A stretch of 64,000 nt of DNA from Taxillus chinensis (lineage: Eukaryota > Streptophyta > Magnoliopsida > Santalales > Loranthaceae): the NCBI GenBank assembly GCA_023512835.1, contig CM042090.1, positions 15,739,117 through 15,803,116 of the forward strand. The letters run 5' to 3'. Position numbers and translations under genes: made by a program. Shown piece after piece: positions 13,440 to 24,693 of the stretch (positions within the stretch are counted from its first letter, which is position 1; every line of letters begins with the position of its first letter). The notes beneath the pieces are model-generated. The model was not told the DNA's origin. It saw nothing but the letters and a program-made list of their open reading frames with translations, and did no database searches.

Positions 13440-14068
13440 GGATCACTGCAAGTTTTTATTAAAAATGCTTTAAAAAATGTCATAAGTTTTGGAATATAAT
13501 CATATATACCAAGAAGAGTAGTTTTTTGTGGAACATAAAAACACAACATGGTCCACAACAATACACTTTAGCATGTAACACAGGAAAATAAGAATAACAG
13601 ACGAAAGAGGGAAAGCCCAAGATGAAATCCATAGAAAATACAACATTCCTCATTGTCATCACCCATCTTGGTCATTCATATGTTTCATTTTAAAATATTT
13701 TAGAAAAAGGAAGGAGCAAATCCAAAAAAAAAATACACAAACAACCTTCATAAAAGGTCTTTCATATCCCATCAAAACAGGAAAAATAGTATGGAGGTGC
13801 AAGAAAAAAAAAAACAAAGCAAACAAAAAAAAAACCCAAACCAAGCAATCTTAATCTCAATAACATGGAATCAGATATATGAATCAAGATAAACAAAAAG
13901 TTTATATTTGATCTATACATGACTCATTCTCTTTGAAACATTCTTATCGGCCATTATCTTTTCTTCCAAATATAATAAGTTCATATCCTTTGTTATCATT
14001 TTCATTAAGTCATTTTTATTCTTTCTCTCAATTTTTTTATTCAATGTTAATTTCTTTCACTCTTCGAA

Positions 14069-14792
14069 GAGCATTCACAATGACCTCAATATAATTTGGC
14101 TATAATTTAGTCAAATAATTACCTTTTATAAAGTATAACTAATTTAATTTTATACTATAAGATAATAAACGGTATTTTAATTAAAATATTATTTTTGAAA
14201 GCCTTACCAAACCCTAATAACGATGCAAAGCTCTCTCTCCACCCTTCCCCCCCCCCCGTCGTGCCCCATCCCTTCCTGCATAGCCGCTGCCAACCCTCCC
14301 TCTAAACAAATCTGCTACCGTTGCCCCTTCCCTACACCACGGCCTCGCCCACCTCTTCCTACACAGCCATTGCGGCCCATCCCTTCCTACACAGCCACTG
14401 CAGCCCATCCCTTCCTGCACAGTCTCCGTGGCCCATCCCCTCATGCACAACCGCCGCCACCCCTTACTCTAAAAAAAACTGCTGTCACTGCTCCACCCCT
14501 ACACAGCCATCGTGCCCACCCTTCCTACAAAGCCGCTGTGGCCCATTCCTTCCTACACAGCCGCCGCGGACCATCCCCTTCTGCACAACCGCCGCCACTC
14601 CTCCATGCAATGCTCCTTAGGATGAAGCTGGATGGGGGAAAAGAGAAAAAAAAAACAAAAACAAAAAAAAATAGCTAACATTTTTGGCAGGCTAAATATG
14701 ACCAGCAGATTTAACAATAGTGAGTCTACTGTGAACACTTTTTAAATATTTTAGCTGTATTTTGATATTTGACTAGCTAGTAATAAGTGCTC
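14069..14792. mobile_element. Weak MITE candidate carrying a C-rich core
   Basis: The left end reads GAGCATTCACAATGACCTCA and the right end, on the opposite strand, reads GAGCACTTATTACTAGC. The first five bases agree, the rest only partly, and no target duplication is visible. The left end resembles the GAGCAT...CAATG...TATAATTTAGC ends common in plant MITEs. The core is the C-rich repeat at 14220-14615. It abuts the LINE relic. Confidence 0.35.
14220..14615. repeat. Degenerate C-rich tandem repeat, unit about 27 bp
   Basis: Variants of CCCATCCCTTCCTACACAGC plus a short GCxGCxGTG spacer recur about nine to ten times, with a GC content far above the flanks. Open frames on both strands are by-products of the repeat (Pro/Ser/His-rich) and have no start context or family resemblance. 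Confidence 0.65.
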
Positions 14793-14794
14793 TA

Positions 14795-15612
14795 ACATAT
14801 AGATCCATTGTCCTGCGTCCTAAATGATTAAACCAACGTACACAATTCTTTAATCTTATCTTCAATCGAAGTTACCTCAACAACAATACGAATAGTCTCA
14901 TTTGTAATTTTGTCTATTTTATTCTTATCATACATTCATATTAACACAGCAACACTGAATTTCTGTGTATGATATTTCTTATTAGCTCAATACTTTGTTC
15001 CATATAACAAAAAACGTCTAACAATCATCGTATAAACTTAGTGACATATTGCTATCACACAAAATTCTCGTTGTACTTTTCCATTTAAACCATTCGACTT
15101 TAATCCTAAGGTTAACGGATTTGGAACGATTCACCCCTACCCCGAATTTGTCCCATCGAAGAAAAACTCATCCCAAATTCGTGATAAGTCAAACAAATTC
15201 ATCCCAAACTTGCTACAAACCCAATTATGGCGCAAAGTCTCTTTAACTTCACATGGTCTTGTGATTATTCTTGCACCGTATTCACATTACTAACATCTTA
15301 AACACAATGAACATTGAAGAGCTTGTCAAAATAATCCTTTTACCTTTCTTTAATATCAATATATTTCAATAAGACATTGATTGCAGTCTCTAATATACTT
15401 CACGGTACTCAAATCTCTAGTATTCTTCTCCCTCATTCGAGCAATTTTATAGATATCTTTTTCTCCATCATTCAAGCAATTTTATTAGTCTCTTTCTTTG
15501 CTAGTTTATACTTCTCAAAATTCACATCATTTCTATCCTTGCTGAAATTTCTATAACACATTTATTTATTCTTAATAGTTCTATTTACCTCCTCATTCCA
15601 CCATGATGTGTC
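14795..15612 (-). mobile_element. LINE (non-LTR retrotransposon) relic, endonuclease-to-C-terminal remnants
   Basis: Broken minus-strand translation matches the common plant LINE polyprotein: WWNEEVNRTIKNK near 15600, NFEKYKLAKKETNKIA, KIARMREKNTRDLSTVKYI near 15430, and YFDKLFN near 15330. After a gap come WFKWKSTTRILCDSNMSLSL near 15070, LYGTKY near 15000, and a C-terminal KDKI-like stretch ending near 14810. Stops and frameshifts are frequent, and the core reverse-transcriptase palm is missing, so an internal deletion is likely. It lies inside the putative HISN6 leader intron and is certainly inactive. Confidence 0.7.
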
Positions 15613-16216
15613 CTTGTTTGACATTACCCTAACTTACATTTACCAAGTTCCACTTTAGGCATGCATTTAATAAAATATGCCATTTTATTCAACTAGAAAT
15701 ACAATTTCAAACAATTCACCATAATGTGATTTGGATCACACTTAAATAGATCATAGATTCCTTTTTCAACCCAAACAATAGGATTAAAGCATATCAACAT
15801 AGAGCAAGGCATGGACCCATACCCAATGAAAATTTCTACTTTTGAAGATGGAATGCTGAGATTGTAAACTTTGTAAAGAGAGAAATTCTAGGTCAACATC
15901 TAAAAATATACTACGAACATTATAACCTCACTATATATGCATATCCCTATTTTCGGGAGTAAAAAAAACATCTGATAAAAATGAAATAAACGTAAATATA
16001 AAACAACCAAGCATTTCACTTCATGATTTGATAAGAAGAACAACACCCTGAAATTATAGAACCATTGTGCGCACAAAAACACATATTTAGATCCAAACTC
16101 CCAAAAAACATAGATCCACAACTTGAAGTGAGCAATAAACCATCGATAGTCATATTAATTTCTATATGAAGAAGAAAACATAGGTTATGCCAAGAAAAAG
16201 GTGGAAGTATTTAATA

Positions 16217-16440
16217 CCTTTGCAGAGAGCGGAATTTGGAAAAGGGTGGGGATGGAAACACGGCAGCCGAACTATGGTTTCGAAGCTGGAGATGTCACGG
16301 CAGCTGCGGCGACAGTGATGGTGAACGGCGCCGCTGGAAAGAGGGGATGGTAGTGATGAAATGCAATAGTCGTGGGGTCACCGCAGTGACAAGAGGAAGG
16401 TGCAGAGCCGCCGCGGAGTGATGGGACAGTGCGTGTCGGA
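16217..16440 (-). other. Probable HISN6 5' leader exon
   Basis: This is a GC-rich island on the minus strand that ends CTCTGCAAAG|GTATTAA, a good donor. I see no useful ATG in it. Its position upstream of HISN6 and the acceptor just before the HISN6 start suggest a spliced non-coding leader. It could also be unrelated GC-rich DNA. Confidence 0.4.
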
Positions 16441-18725
16441 TGCCGAAATTGGGTACAGCAAATAATTGCTCACATTTATTTATCAGGGTGTTTGAAAAGT
16501 AATTAATTTTCTTGTCTTCATATATTTATATAAATAAAATTATTACATATACTTAAATAATTATATATGTGTAAAATAAGTTTATATAATAATTATAAGT
16601 CATTACAATAATTTTTACATATGATTAGTTTTTACATATGATTAATTTTAAAACAAACCAAACATATCAATTTAAATTTAATAAGGTCTCTTTGATTTTT
16701 GTATTTTTTTAAACATAACAAATATGCCAAAATAATTATAAATCATTACAATAATAATTTTGATTTTTGTATTTAAAAAAAAACTATTAGAGTTTGTATT
16801 GAATTATAATTTAAAAACATAATATATTTATTAGTAGAGATAATACATTTTAAAAAGTATGTATATTTTTTAAAAATGAGTCTCATAAAAATTGGGAAAA
16901 AAAATAGTGTGCTCAAGTAATAAAATAAACCTTTTAAATTTTTCGATTAAATTGAATTTAGATTTAAAAATAATTAGAAATTTTTTTTAAAAAACAGCTA
17001 TGGTAACCAACTATTTTGAAAACTAAATTCTAAAATTAAGTAGTTTTAAATTTATCTAAGTTCATCATTTTTTAAAACAATCCAAAAATCTGCTTGTACT
17101 AAATGCACCAATAGACTCTTCAATATTAATTTGTTAAAAAAATATCATACTAATTTATTTCATGCAAAATGACAATCCTTAATTGACACAACATAACATG
17201 TCTTCAAAATATCTTATGTTATATAAGCATTGTTATATGCAGGTAAATTGTATAGATACCATCGTCATTTTTGTCACTATATTAATATTATTTTATTTTT
17301 AATTTTATAAAATCAATCAAATGGTAAAGAGGATATATTTGTATCATTTACCTGCATAATTTACTTGCATCAACCTTTTTGTCTTACATATATATTCCAT
17401 GGGGTAGCACTATTTTTGCTATTTTTACTTATATTTAAATTTGTAATGAAAAATAGCTGATTAATATTAGCATAGTATTAATTAAATTTTGCCTAACTTT
17501 TCTTTTATCTCTATCTAGATAAAATTTTTAATGGGTGATTTTAAATTTGTGTTTGTGCCTTTTACTTTTTAATTTTTTTATTTTAACAATCTTGCCCATA
17601 TTTCTATACCCATCAGCTATTCAAATATTAAGTAATTTTAATTTTTACCTTGTTATCATAAATGTTTTTAATTTTTTTAATGTTTTTACTTTTTTAATTT
17701 TTTTTACTTTTCTATATTTCGTTTAGAAGATGTTAAGGAGTCATCATAAATGTTTGCTCTATCTTAAAATTATTTTTAAAATTTCATTTTAAAAATGTCT
17801 ATGTTTCTATAGCCATTCGCCATTAAAATATTAACTAATATTAATTGATGATTGGCTATCATTTTTGTAAGATATATCTCTGTGGTCGCAGTTCCTACAA
17901 CTGATTGGGGTGGAAAGTTTGTTTTTTTAATTTATATATATATCTTACCAATAAAGCAAGATATATATAATACCAAAAATATAAAAATGAACCAACTGTA
18001 TATTTTATATGAAAATAATATAAAACTGAACCAACTGTATATTTTATATGAAAATTCGTTTCTCATTTATCAAAAAAATGCATAACCCAAATTATATATA
18101 AATATTAACAAGGCAAATGTAAAAACAAAATTAATAATTTTATGTTTGTTAGCACCCAAAATTATTTTATACCATTAATATTCAATATTATACCCAAATA
18201 GTAGTATTAACTTTCATATTTATTAATAAATATATAGTTAAATAAATTTTATTTTAATTATAAAAATAAAACATTATTAATAATAATACTGCAATATCTA
18301 TATATTCAAATTAATTTTTAATAACAAAAGGCTAAATACATCACATGACAATTCAACCGCTATAATTTCTTTAGAAAAAGGGTGCTAACGTTCAAAAATA
18401 CTAATTTCTTTCTTTTCTTTTCTTTTCTTTTCTTTTTTCTTGGCCTCGGCCGCCAAAATTGATCGATCAGTACACATAGCAGCCAGTTCATGGCCGAGAA
18501 GCAGATATATGTAACCTATCAAGAATGCATATTTCTTTGTTCCTGTCTCCCTGAAAAAGAGACACCCCATAAAAATGGCATGTGCACCTGATTACACGTC
18601 TGGGATTAACAACCCCATCCAATCAAACTGGGCTTCATTTCTTTTCAAGCACCGACTAGCTCCATCCACACTCCCTGCACCCCGAAACCATGGAGGCTTG
18701 CCTGCCTGCCTGCCTGCCCGCCTGC

Positions 18726-18777
<52 letters not shown>

Positions 18778-18889
18778 TATGATGGACATACTACATGCTG
18801 ATTCGCAAACCGCCAAATTTGACCACCGCCACAAACGAGCAAGCACATGGAAATATAGCATCTTGATGGTCTAAAAAAAAATATACAAG
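16441..18889. other. AT-rich intergenic region between HISN6 and the first NIPA gene
   Basis: Beyond the HISN6 upstream region this is strongly AT-rich, with many short homopolymers and no supported gene. A near-exact 30-bp direct repeat sits at about 17985-18055 (ACCAACTGTATATTTTATATG twice). The part nearest 18889 is the 3' untranslated region of the NIPA gene and contains a compound microsatellite. Confidence 0.6.
18698..18774. repeat. Compound microsatellite (CCTG)n-(CA)n-(TA)n
   Basis: Tandem CCTG is followed by about ten CA units and about fourteen AT units. It lies roughly 120-190 bp past the NIPA stop codon, so it is probably in or near that transcript's 3' untranslated region. Confidence 0.9.
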
Positions 18890-21800
18890 TCATTGGGCTT
18901 GCATGGATTCTTGACGCCTAAGAGGGATGCCTTCTACATCAAATTCATCATCTTTTGAGCGCCTGGAGAGGCGAGCGGACATGGACGGTGAGGAGGCTGT
19001 AGAGAAGAAACAGAGGGGAAAGGAAAACTCATGACAAAAGAAACCCAACAAGAGTAAACACATAAAAAGGCAAAGCTGAGAAAACGCACCCTCAACCATG
19101 TCCTGTGTTTTTTGAAGAAGGAAAGTCCCAGCAAGTATTGTCACGAAACCGCAAACTTCTGTGGCAATTTGGGTTGGATTTTGCCCAGCCCAGTCCTGCA
19201 TCAGTAATTTTTAAAAAATTACCATATAATTCTCTATCTATATAATTCTTTACTAGCAAAACACAAAAAAAAAAACTAAAACTAAAACTAAAACTAAAAG
19301 TAAGACGTATAATAATTATAAAGTCTACTAGCCTAAACCGATTTCCCCATCCTAAAATTTCTGGAAATGCCTCGTCACTGCTTTGGTTGCCCTTATGAAA
19401 CCATTTCAATGATATAGGCAGCTTCAAACACCATGAAGTCCACGGCAGACCAAATTTGATGCATTACCTACATCTACTAGACTCATGGTGTTTTTTCCCT
19501 TCATTTTTAAGCTTTAAACCTACAAGAAACTCTTTATATCTAGTAGTAGCCAGTAAGAATACACTTATATTGGAATTTGGAACCAAAAAAAAAAACCACT
19601 TAAAAAAAGTATTATCGTCAACGAATTCATGGCAAAATTACTCCATTGATTCATGGTGTAAAAACAAGTATCAAAAATTGACTAATTTTCAGCTCCTTCC
19701 ACTGATTTTATGCAGCAGTGCAATTGTTGGTTGATATGGATTAGAAAATTTTTGAAGCCTGATGTGGATCCTCCTATTGGTTTCCCCATCCGCACCAACC
19801 CCCCACCTAAAAAAAATATTCAACACTGATATTCTCTTAACACCTTCATCCAAGTAATTTGCGGCCTATCCCTAGACTATCCATGTCTCTCCCAAATTGA
19901 TAATGTCACTCCTGATTTTTATAAGGAGAATAAATAAGAATAACATTGCAACACAAATTCTGTATATACAGTATGAAAGGGAAACCTGCTTGCAACAATG
20001 TAACAGTTTCCAAATTCGATGAAGAATAATCATGTCAATAAAATAAATACATAATAGCAATAAAAATAGATAAATATTTCACTGCTTGTTTCAACTCCTC
20101 ATTTATTATTTTATCCAATGGGCATTGATGCATTGCGTTTAACAGAAAAGAGCAAGTAATGAAAAACCTGACTACCTTAAACATTATTACACTTGCCAAA
20201 ATGGTCAATGATGTAAACATCACAAAATATATAGGAGATACAACAGCTGTGTTGAAGGTATCAAGAGCCTGCACTTATAAGAAAAGACAAGTTAAATTAG
20301 GATAAAAATTTACATCTATATTAATGAAACAAGAAACGTGAGGCGAAATTAAGGGGAAAAATGATTTATTGTTTACCATAGTATAATCAAAACAATGTTG
20401 AAAAATTGATTAAGAATTAAACAAATGCATTACATAATCAGTATTGCTCACTAAAAGTTTCTTGATCAAAATAAATTATCTGTCTAAATATGGATTTGCA
20501 AGAAGAAACAAACTTATGCCAAATTTACCTTGTTTAAATAGTTCATTTGAGTAACTACACATGCAATCACAACAACAGCGAAGAACCATGTTTCAGGATA
20601 TATAAGTTGATTCATCCCCGAAAACGTTAATTTCAAAGCAATTCCAAGTGCTTTGACACTCATAACCTGACAGCATATAGGATTGTCAGTGGAAATATAA
20701 TAAAATAGAAATTTCCATAACAAAAACAAATTCATTATAGGAGAGGCTGACAGTTGAAGACATACCGACAAAGACCCTACAAGCGAACAAATTCCAATGT
20801 AGACCATTATATGTGTCTGCCCATACTTTGGAACAAAATGAATCACAAGAACAGAAACTGATGCTATCACCAAAATCGCGTAAGAAAGAAAAGCTGTCAT
20901 AGACACAAAAAAAAGTGCCTATTATGTTAGAACATAAGTAGTGAAAATAAGATCAGAAATAACGGATAAAAAATATATAAAAAAGGATTGTTTTCAGAAG
21001 GAATATATATAGATATACCAGGTTCTGCAGCAAGATACATTACTTGCTTTACAGATTCAATCTCCCGTTCCTGTGGAGCATGCAAAACAATAGTCGTTGA
21101 ACCAACAACACAGAGTATACAACCAACAACTCCAAGAATGTGTAACTTCTCTCGTAAAATTATATGGGCAAGTGCTGCGCTGAATGATGAGAGGGCAGTT
21201 AGTACTTAGAAACAGAGAAATCAAAATGATTAACAATGTGTAGTGTTCCCATGCACCTTATGATGATACTGAGCGCACCAAGTGGAGTGACCAAAATAGC
21301 AGGAGCAAAAGCATATGCTGCAAAATTAGCAATCTCACCAACAATCACTGAAAAAATGGAAATTATTTAAATTAGAACATGGTAAAATAAATATCCTGCA
21401 TTTAAAATCATAGCAAAAACAAATGAAAAGCACTCACTAGTTATCATGCCAGTCCACCAAAGAGGCTCACGCAGGTAAGAATAACCTCCATAACCTGTGA
21501 AACATAGAGTTAATTATGGTTGCTTCAGGATTTTGTTTATTATTAAATAAAAAAAGTGGGATGCATAAAAGGAAGTGATATAGCATTGGAAGGAAGTGTT
21601 TTTCCCCACACACGCCACAGCCACTTGACTTGCAAGGATCTCCTTACAAGCTATTAAAAAAATCAAATCAAGGAGAGATGTGCAAAACTCACAAGTACTT
21701 CAGCAAGCTGAATTATATATGTTGTCATCTACAGCTAAGCTAATCTCAATTTTTATTTTATATTTGGAGATTTTGGTTTTAAATTTCTATTATTATTATA

Positions 21801-22931
21801 ATTCAATTATACAGTTCACTATCTTTCTTTACAGAGATATGCATTACAATGAATCAAAGTAGGTGAAATCCCAAGTAACATTCACTTCGTGTTAAAAGGA
21901 AGGTGAAAGACAAAAAGATTGCAAACTCAAGCAGGGTTTCCGTAACATCTATATTTAATAGAACTCAATGGCTACAGGGTGAAAAGCTGGGATATATATA
22001 TATATATTGTATACAGTAATTTTATATCTCTATTTAGCCTGATAATACCAAATCCAAATATAATCTTGCTACACTCCCCCTTCGAGCTACAGATGATTGG
22101 ATATAATTGAGCTTGTTCAAATCACTAGTCAACACACATCTTTAAAACACTCTCATCAATTTTCAGAAAGAAAACATAGCTTGTTGATTGATCTTTCATG
22201 CAAGCAGCCCCCATCACTGAATTTCTATATTAAATCTCTCTATCAAACCAGGTAAAATGATAAATCCAGCACCATTTCTGGTCATTCTAAAGACATGAAT
22301 GATTCAAAACGTGCACAGTGGTTCAAAAATTCATTAATACATGCAAAAACCAAACCATACCGCTCTAAAAGTAATCACTTTTGGGTGCCAAGAGTAAGAT
22401 GACAAACAACACTTTTATATTAATATGTCCATCTCTAGCCTACTCTCTCTCTCTCTCTCTCTCTTTCTCTCTTTCTCTCTTTCTCTCTTTCTCTCTTTCT
22501 CTCTTTCTCTCTCTCTCAATATCCTGGATTGGAAACAAACCATGACATAACATTTAATTGTATAATTATGGGTCTTGTCAAAATTCGTCACAACTATCTA
22601 TCGTCCAAATGCCAAACCATGTTCTCCTAACAAATTTTCAATCCAGGTTAACAATCACAAAATGGGTTCCCCAGAAAATTTACAATTATATAAAAATGAA
22701 CACCAACCTGAGATTTTCATCCAATGGGCGTGTTAAAAAGAAGAAGAAGAAGAAGAAGAAGAAGAAGAAGAAGAAGCTACCTGCCCTAACACCGGACCCG
22801 CCAGCCTTCTTCAGGCCCTTCTTCTTGATAATGAAGCTAGCCCCAATGAAAAGACTAGAGGAGAGAGCCAAGATCAAGCCCTTAATGTTGTCAGAGGACA
22901 TGCCTCTGTAGTCCCCCCAGCTCGCCGCCAT
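18890..22931 (-). CDS. NIPA-family magnesium transporter (At1g71900-like clade)
   Basis: Multi-pass membrane protein of the NIPA family (probable Mg2+ transporters), with about nine hydrophobic helices. Exons (minus strand): 22931-22781, 21494-21438, 21347-21257, 21179-21019, 20893-20766, 20666-20529, 20268-20176, 19195-19090 and 18996-18890. All are in phase and give 343 aa. Family landmarks: [111 protein letters not shown] and [12 protein letters not shown]. The tail [10 protein letters not shown] is typical of the At1g71900 clade. The longer open frame to 22937 begins with TTG, so the ATG at 22931 was chosen; a second ATG lies eleven codons on. A (CTT)n tract follows the exon 1 donor within a few bases. 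Confidence 0.93.
22442..22517. repeat. CT microsatellite in NIPA intron 1
   Basis: About 76 bp of CTCTCT and CTCTTT units within intron 1 of the NIPA gene. The flanks are ordinary AT-rich sequence. Confidence 0.95.
22738..22776. repeat. AAG/CTT microsatellite next to the exon 1 donor
   Basis: About thirteen AAG units on the plus strand, read as CTT on the gene strand. The tract begins a few bases inside intron 1, directly after GCAG|GTAG. Length changes here could affect recognition of the donor. Confidence 0.9.
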
Positions 22932-24693
22932 GGCCAAACCCTCCTTGTTGACCCAAGCAGCCCCTAACGTTTCTCATTCCATCTGAACCATTCAACACTG
23001 CAATGTGATCACTTCTCTTTGCACCAAAAACCCCCCCTCGCCTCCGCGGATTTTTAATTCTATTCTAAAAATATTATCTTCGATACCCAACAAAACAAAC
23101 CCTAGCGCGAAGGCAAAGATCATGCAAAATATGCGAAAATTGAAAGATACACCTTCTTTGAAATCTGGGGTTTGGGGAAAAAGAGGGAAGAGACAGAGAC
23201 GTGTCGTTTTTCTTTTTCTTTTTTTTTTTGGGCTGCAGGAGAGAGAGATGTGAAATCTGGTATATGCGTGCAAGGATTGAAGAGATCAAGGAAACTGAAC
23301 TGTATCGATTTCGAATTATTAATTATCGGTTTTTTTTCCCTTCCTCTTTTTTGAGAAATTGGTTTGCATTGAATGAATGGCGTGTACGTGTTTACACCGT
23401 CCGATCTTGATCAGATGCGCCGCCTCTCTTGCTGAGGACGCTTTGTTAAAATTATTTTATCCGGTTTAATTTAAAAAAAGTTATATAATAATAAAATAAA
23501 TTTTAATGATGATGATAAAATAATTGTCATGCATCAATGCATGGTATATAATGAGAGTATGAGACACGGTCACTCCTACTTCCAAGTCATTCCATCTAAA
23601 AAAAATATTCTAAATTTATTACAAACTCAATTATGTTATCTAAAACTAGTTCTAGGTTTGGGAGAGAGGGACATGAGGGAACTCAATTATGTTATACCTT
23701 GTGTTTAAAAGGATGAATTGACTATTTCATAAAGGCAAAGGTGACATATTTCTTTGCTCCATAAACTATTTTAAGACAGCATCTACTCTACAGAGACGTG
23801 CTGTGCTATTAATCATCCAAGGAAAAAAAAAAGTAACACTAATGTTCTAAGAATATAAACCAGATAAAAAATAAATATGAACATATATAACAACATTGAT
23901 AAATAATAAATAACACAAACACAACAAATGTAAGTAATCTGCTGCGTTACTTAAAACATATGAGGTGTCAATATTTTCTTAAAAATGTACACTCTTGTTA
24001 AAGAGTGACAATCAAACAATTCAAAATGCAAGTGCATCAACCGTTTGTAGTCTAACATATTAATACTAAGAAGGCGTATATTGATAGCAATAGCTTTCAG
24101 AACTCCCACAATTTCAAGTTTTACAAATTTACGAGCATAACCATACACACAGAGTTTGCATTACTAACAAATTCAATTCAAAAACGAATTAAGGACATGG
24201 AATTATCTTCCCTAAAAAGCTAATTACAAAACAAACCAAGCACCATATTCCTCTCTTGATTTCACCAAACCAAAACATCTTCATCCCATATACTTCATTT
24301 TGATTGTGACACAAGACTTGATAATGAGGTACGAAAGCATCCAAGAGTTTGCTTCTTCATCACTTAAGATTTCCTCCCCCAATGTGTGCGAGATCATGCA
24401 TTGAGTACAGCTCGATAGCGTTGAAGACTCATGTATTATTATTATTATTATATCTAGATTCATTTATTTATTTGGGCATGTATTTCCTCCATAGTTACTG
24501 AATTATGTTTTTTTTTTTTTTCATTTTGATTTGAGTATCTGACCATGGAAATGTCTCTCGCGCGGTTCTGATTAAATTTACGCCGCTGCCGGGGTCAAAG
24601 ACTCAGGAAGGGGAGGATTTACGAAGGTCAGTTGTGATCCACGCGCGAGAGTCCGGTAGCATTGCCCGCATACCTGCGTACCAACCACCCATC
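22932..24693. other. Shared upstream region of divergent NIPA and exonuclease genes
   Basis: The two genes are head to head with about 1.8 kb between start codons, so both promoters should lie here. Near the NIPA start is a GC-richer leader; the middle is AT-rich. Short open frames are low complexity. I cannot name a specific promoter element with confidence. Confidence 0.6.

Larger units (their letters stand above)
13440..16216 (-). other. Probable 5' leader intron of HISN6
   Basis: On the minus strand a TTGCAG acceptor lies about ten bases before the HISN6 ATG. A matching AAAG|GTATTAA donor lies at about 16216, after a GC-rich stretch. The 2.8 kb between holds a LINE relic, a C-rich degenerate repeat and AT-rich DNA, with no coding exon visible. 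The intron is inferred and only transcripts would prove it. Confidence 0.45.

Noticed and set aside
14223..14678. Pro/Ser-rich open frame of 151 codons on the plus strand
   Set aside because: It is generated by the C-rich tandem repeat. Other frames over the same repeat are open too, and there is no family resemblance.
24634..24693. N-terminal extension of the exonuclease
   Set aside because: The extension begins with GTG, not ATG. The first ATG is at 24694 and gives a plausible transit peptide.
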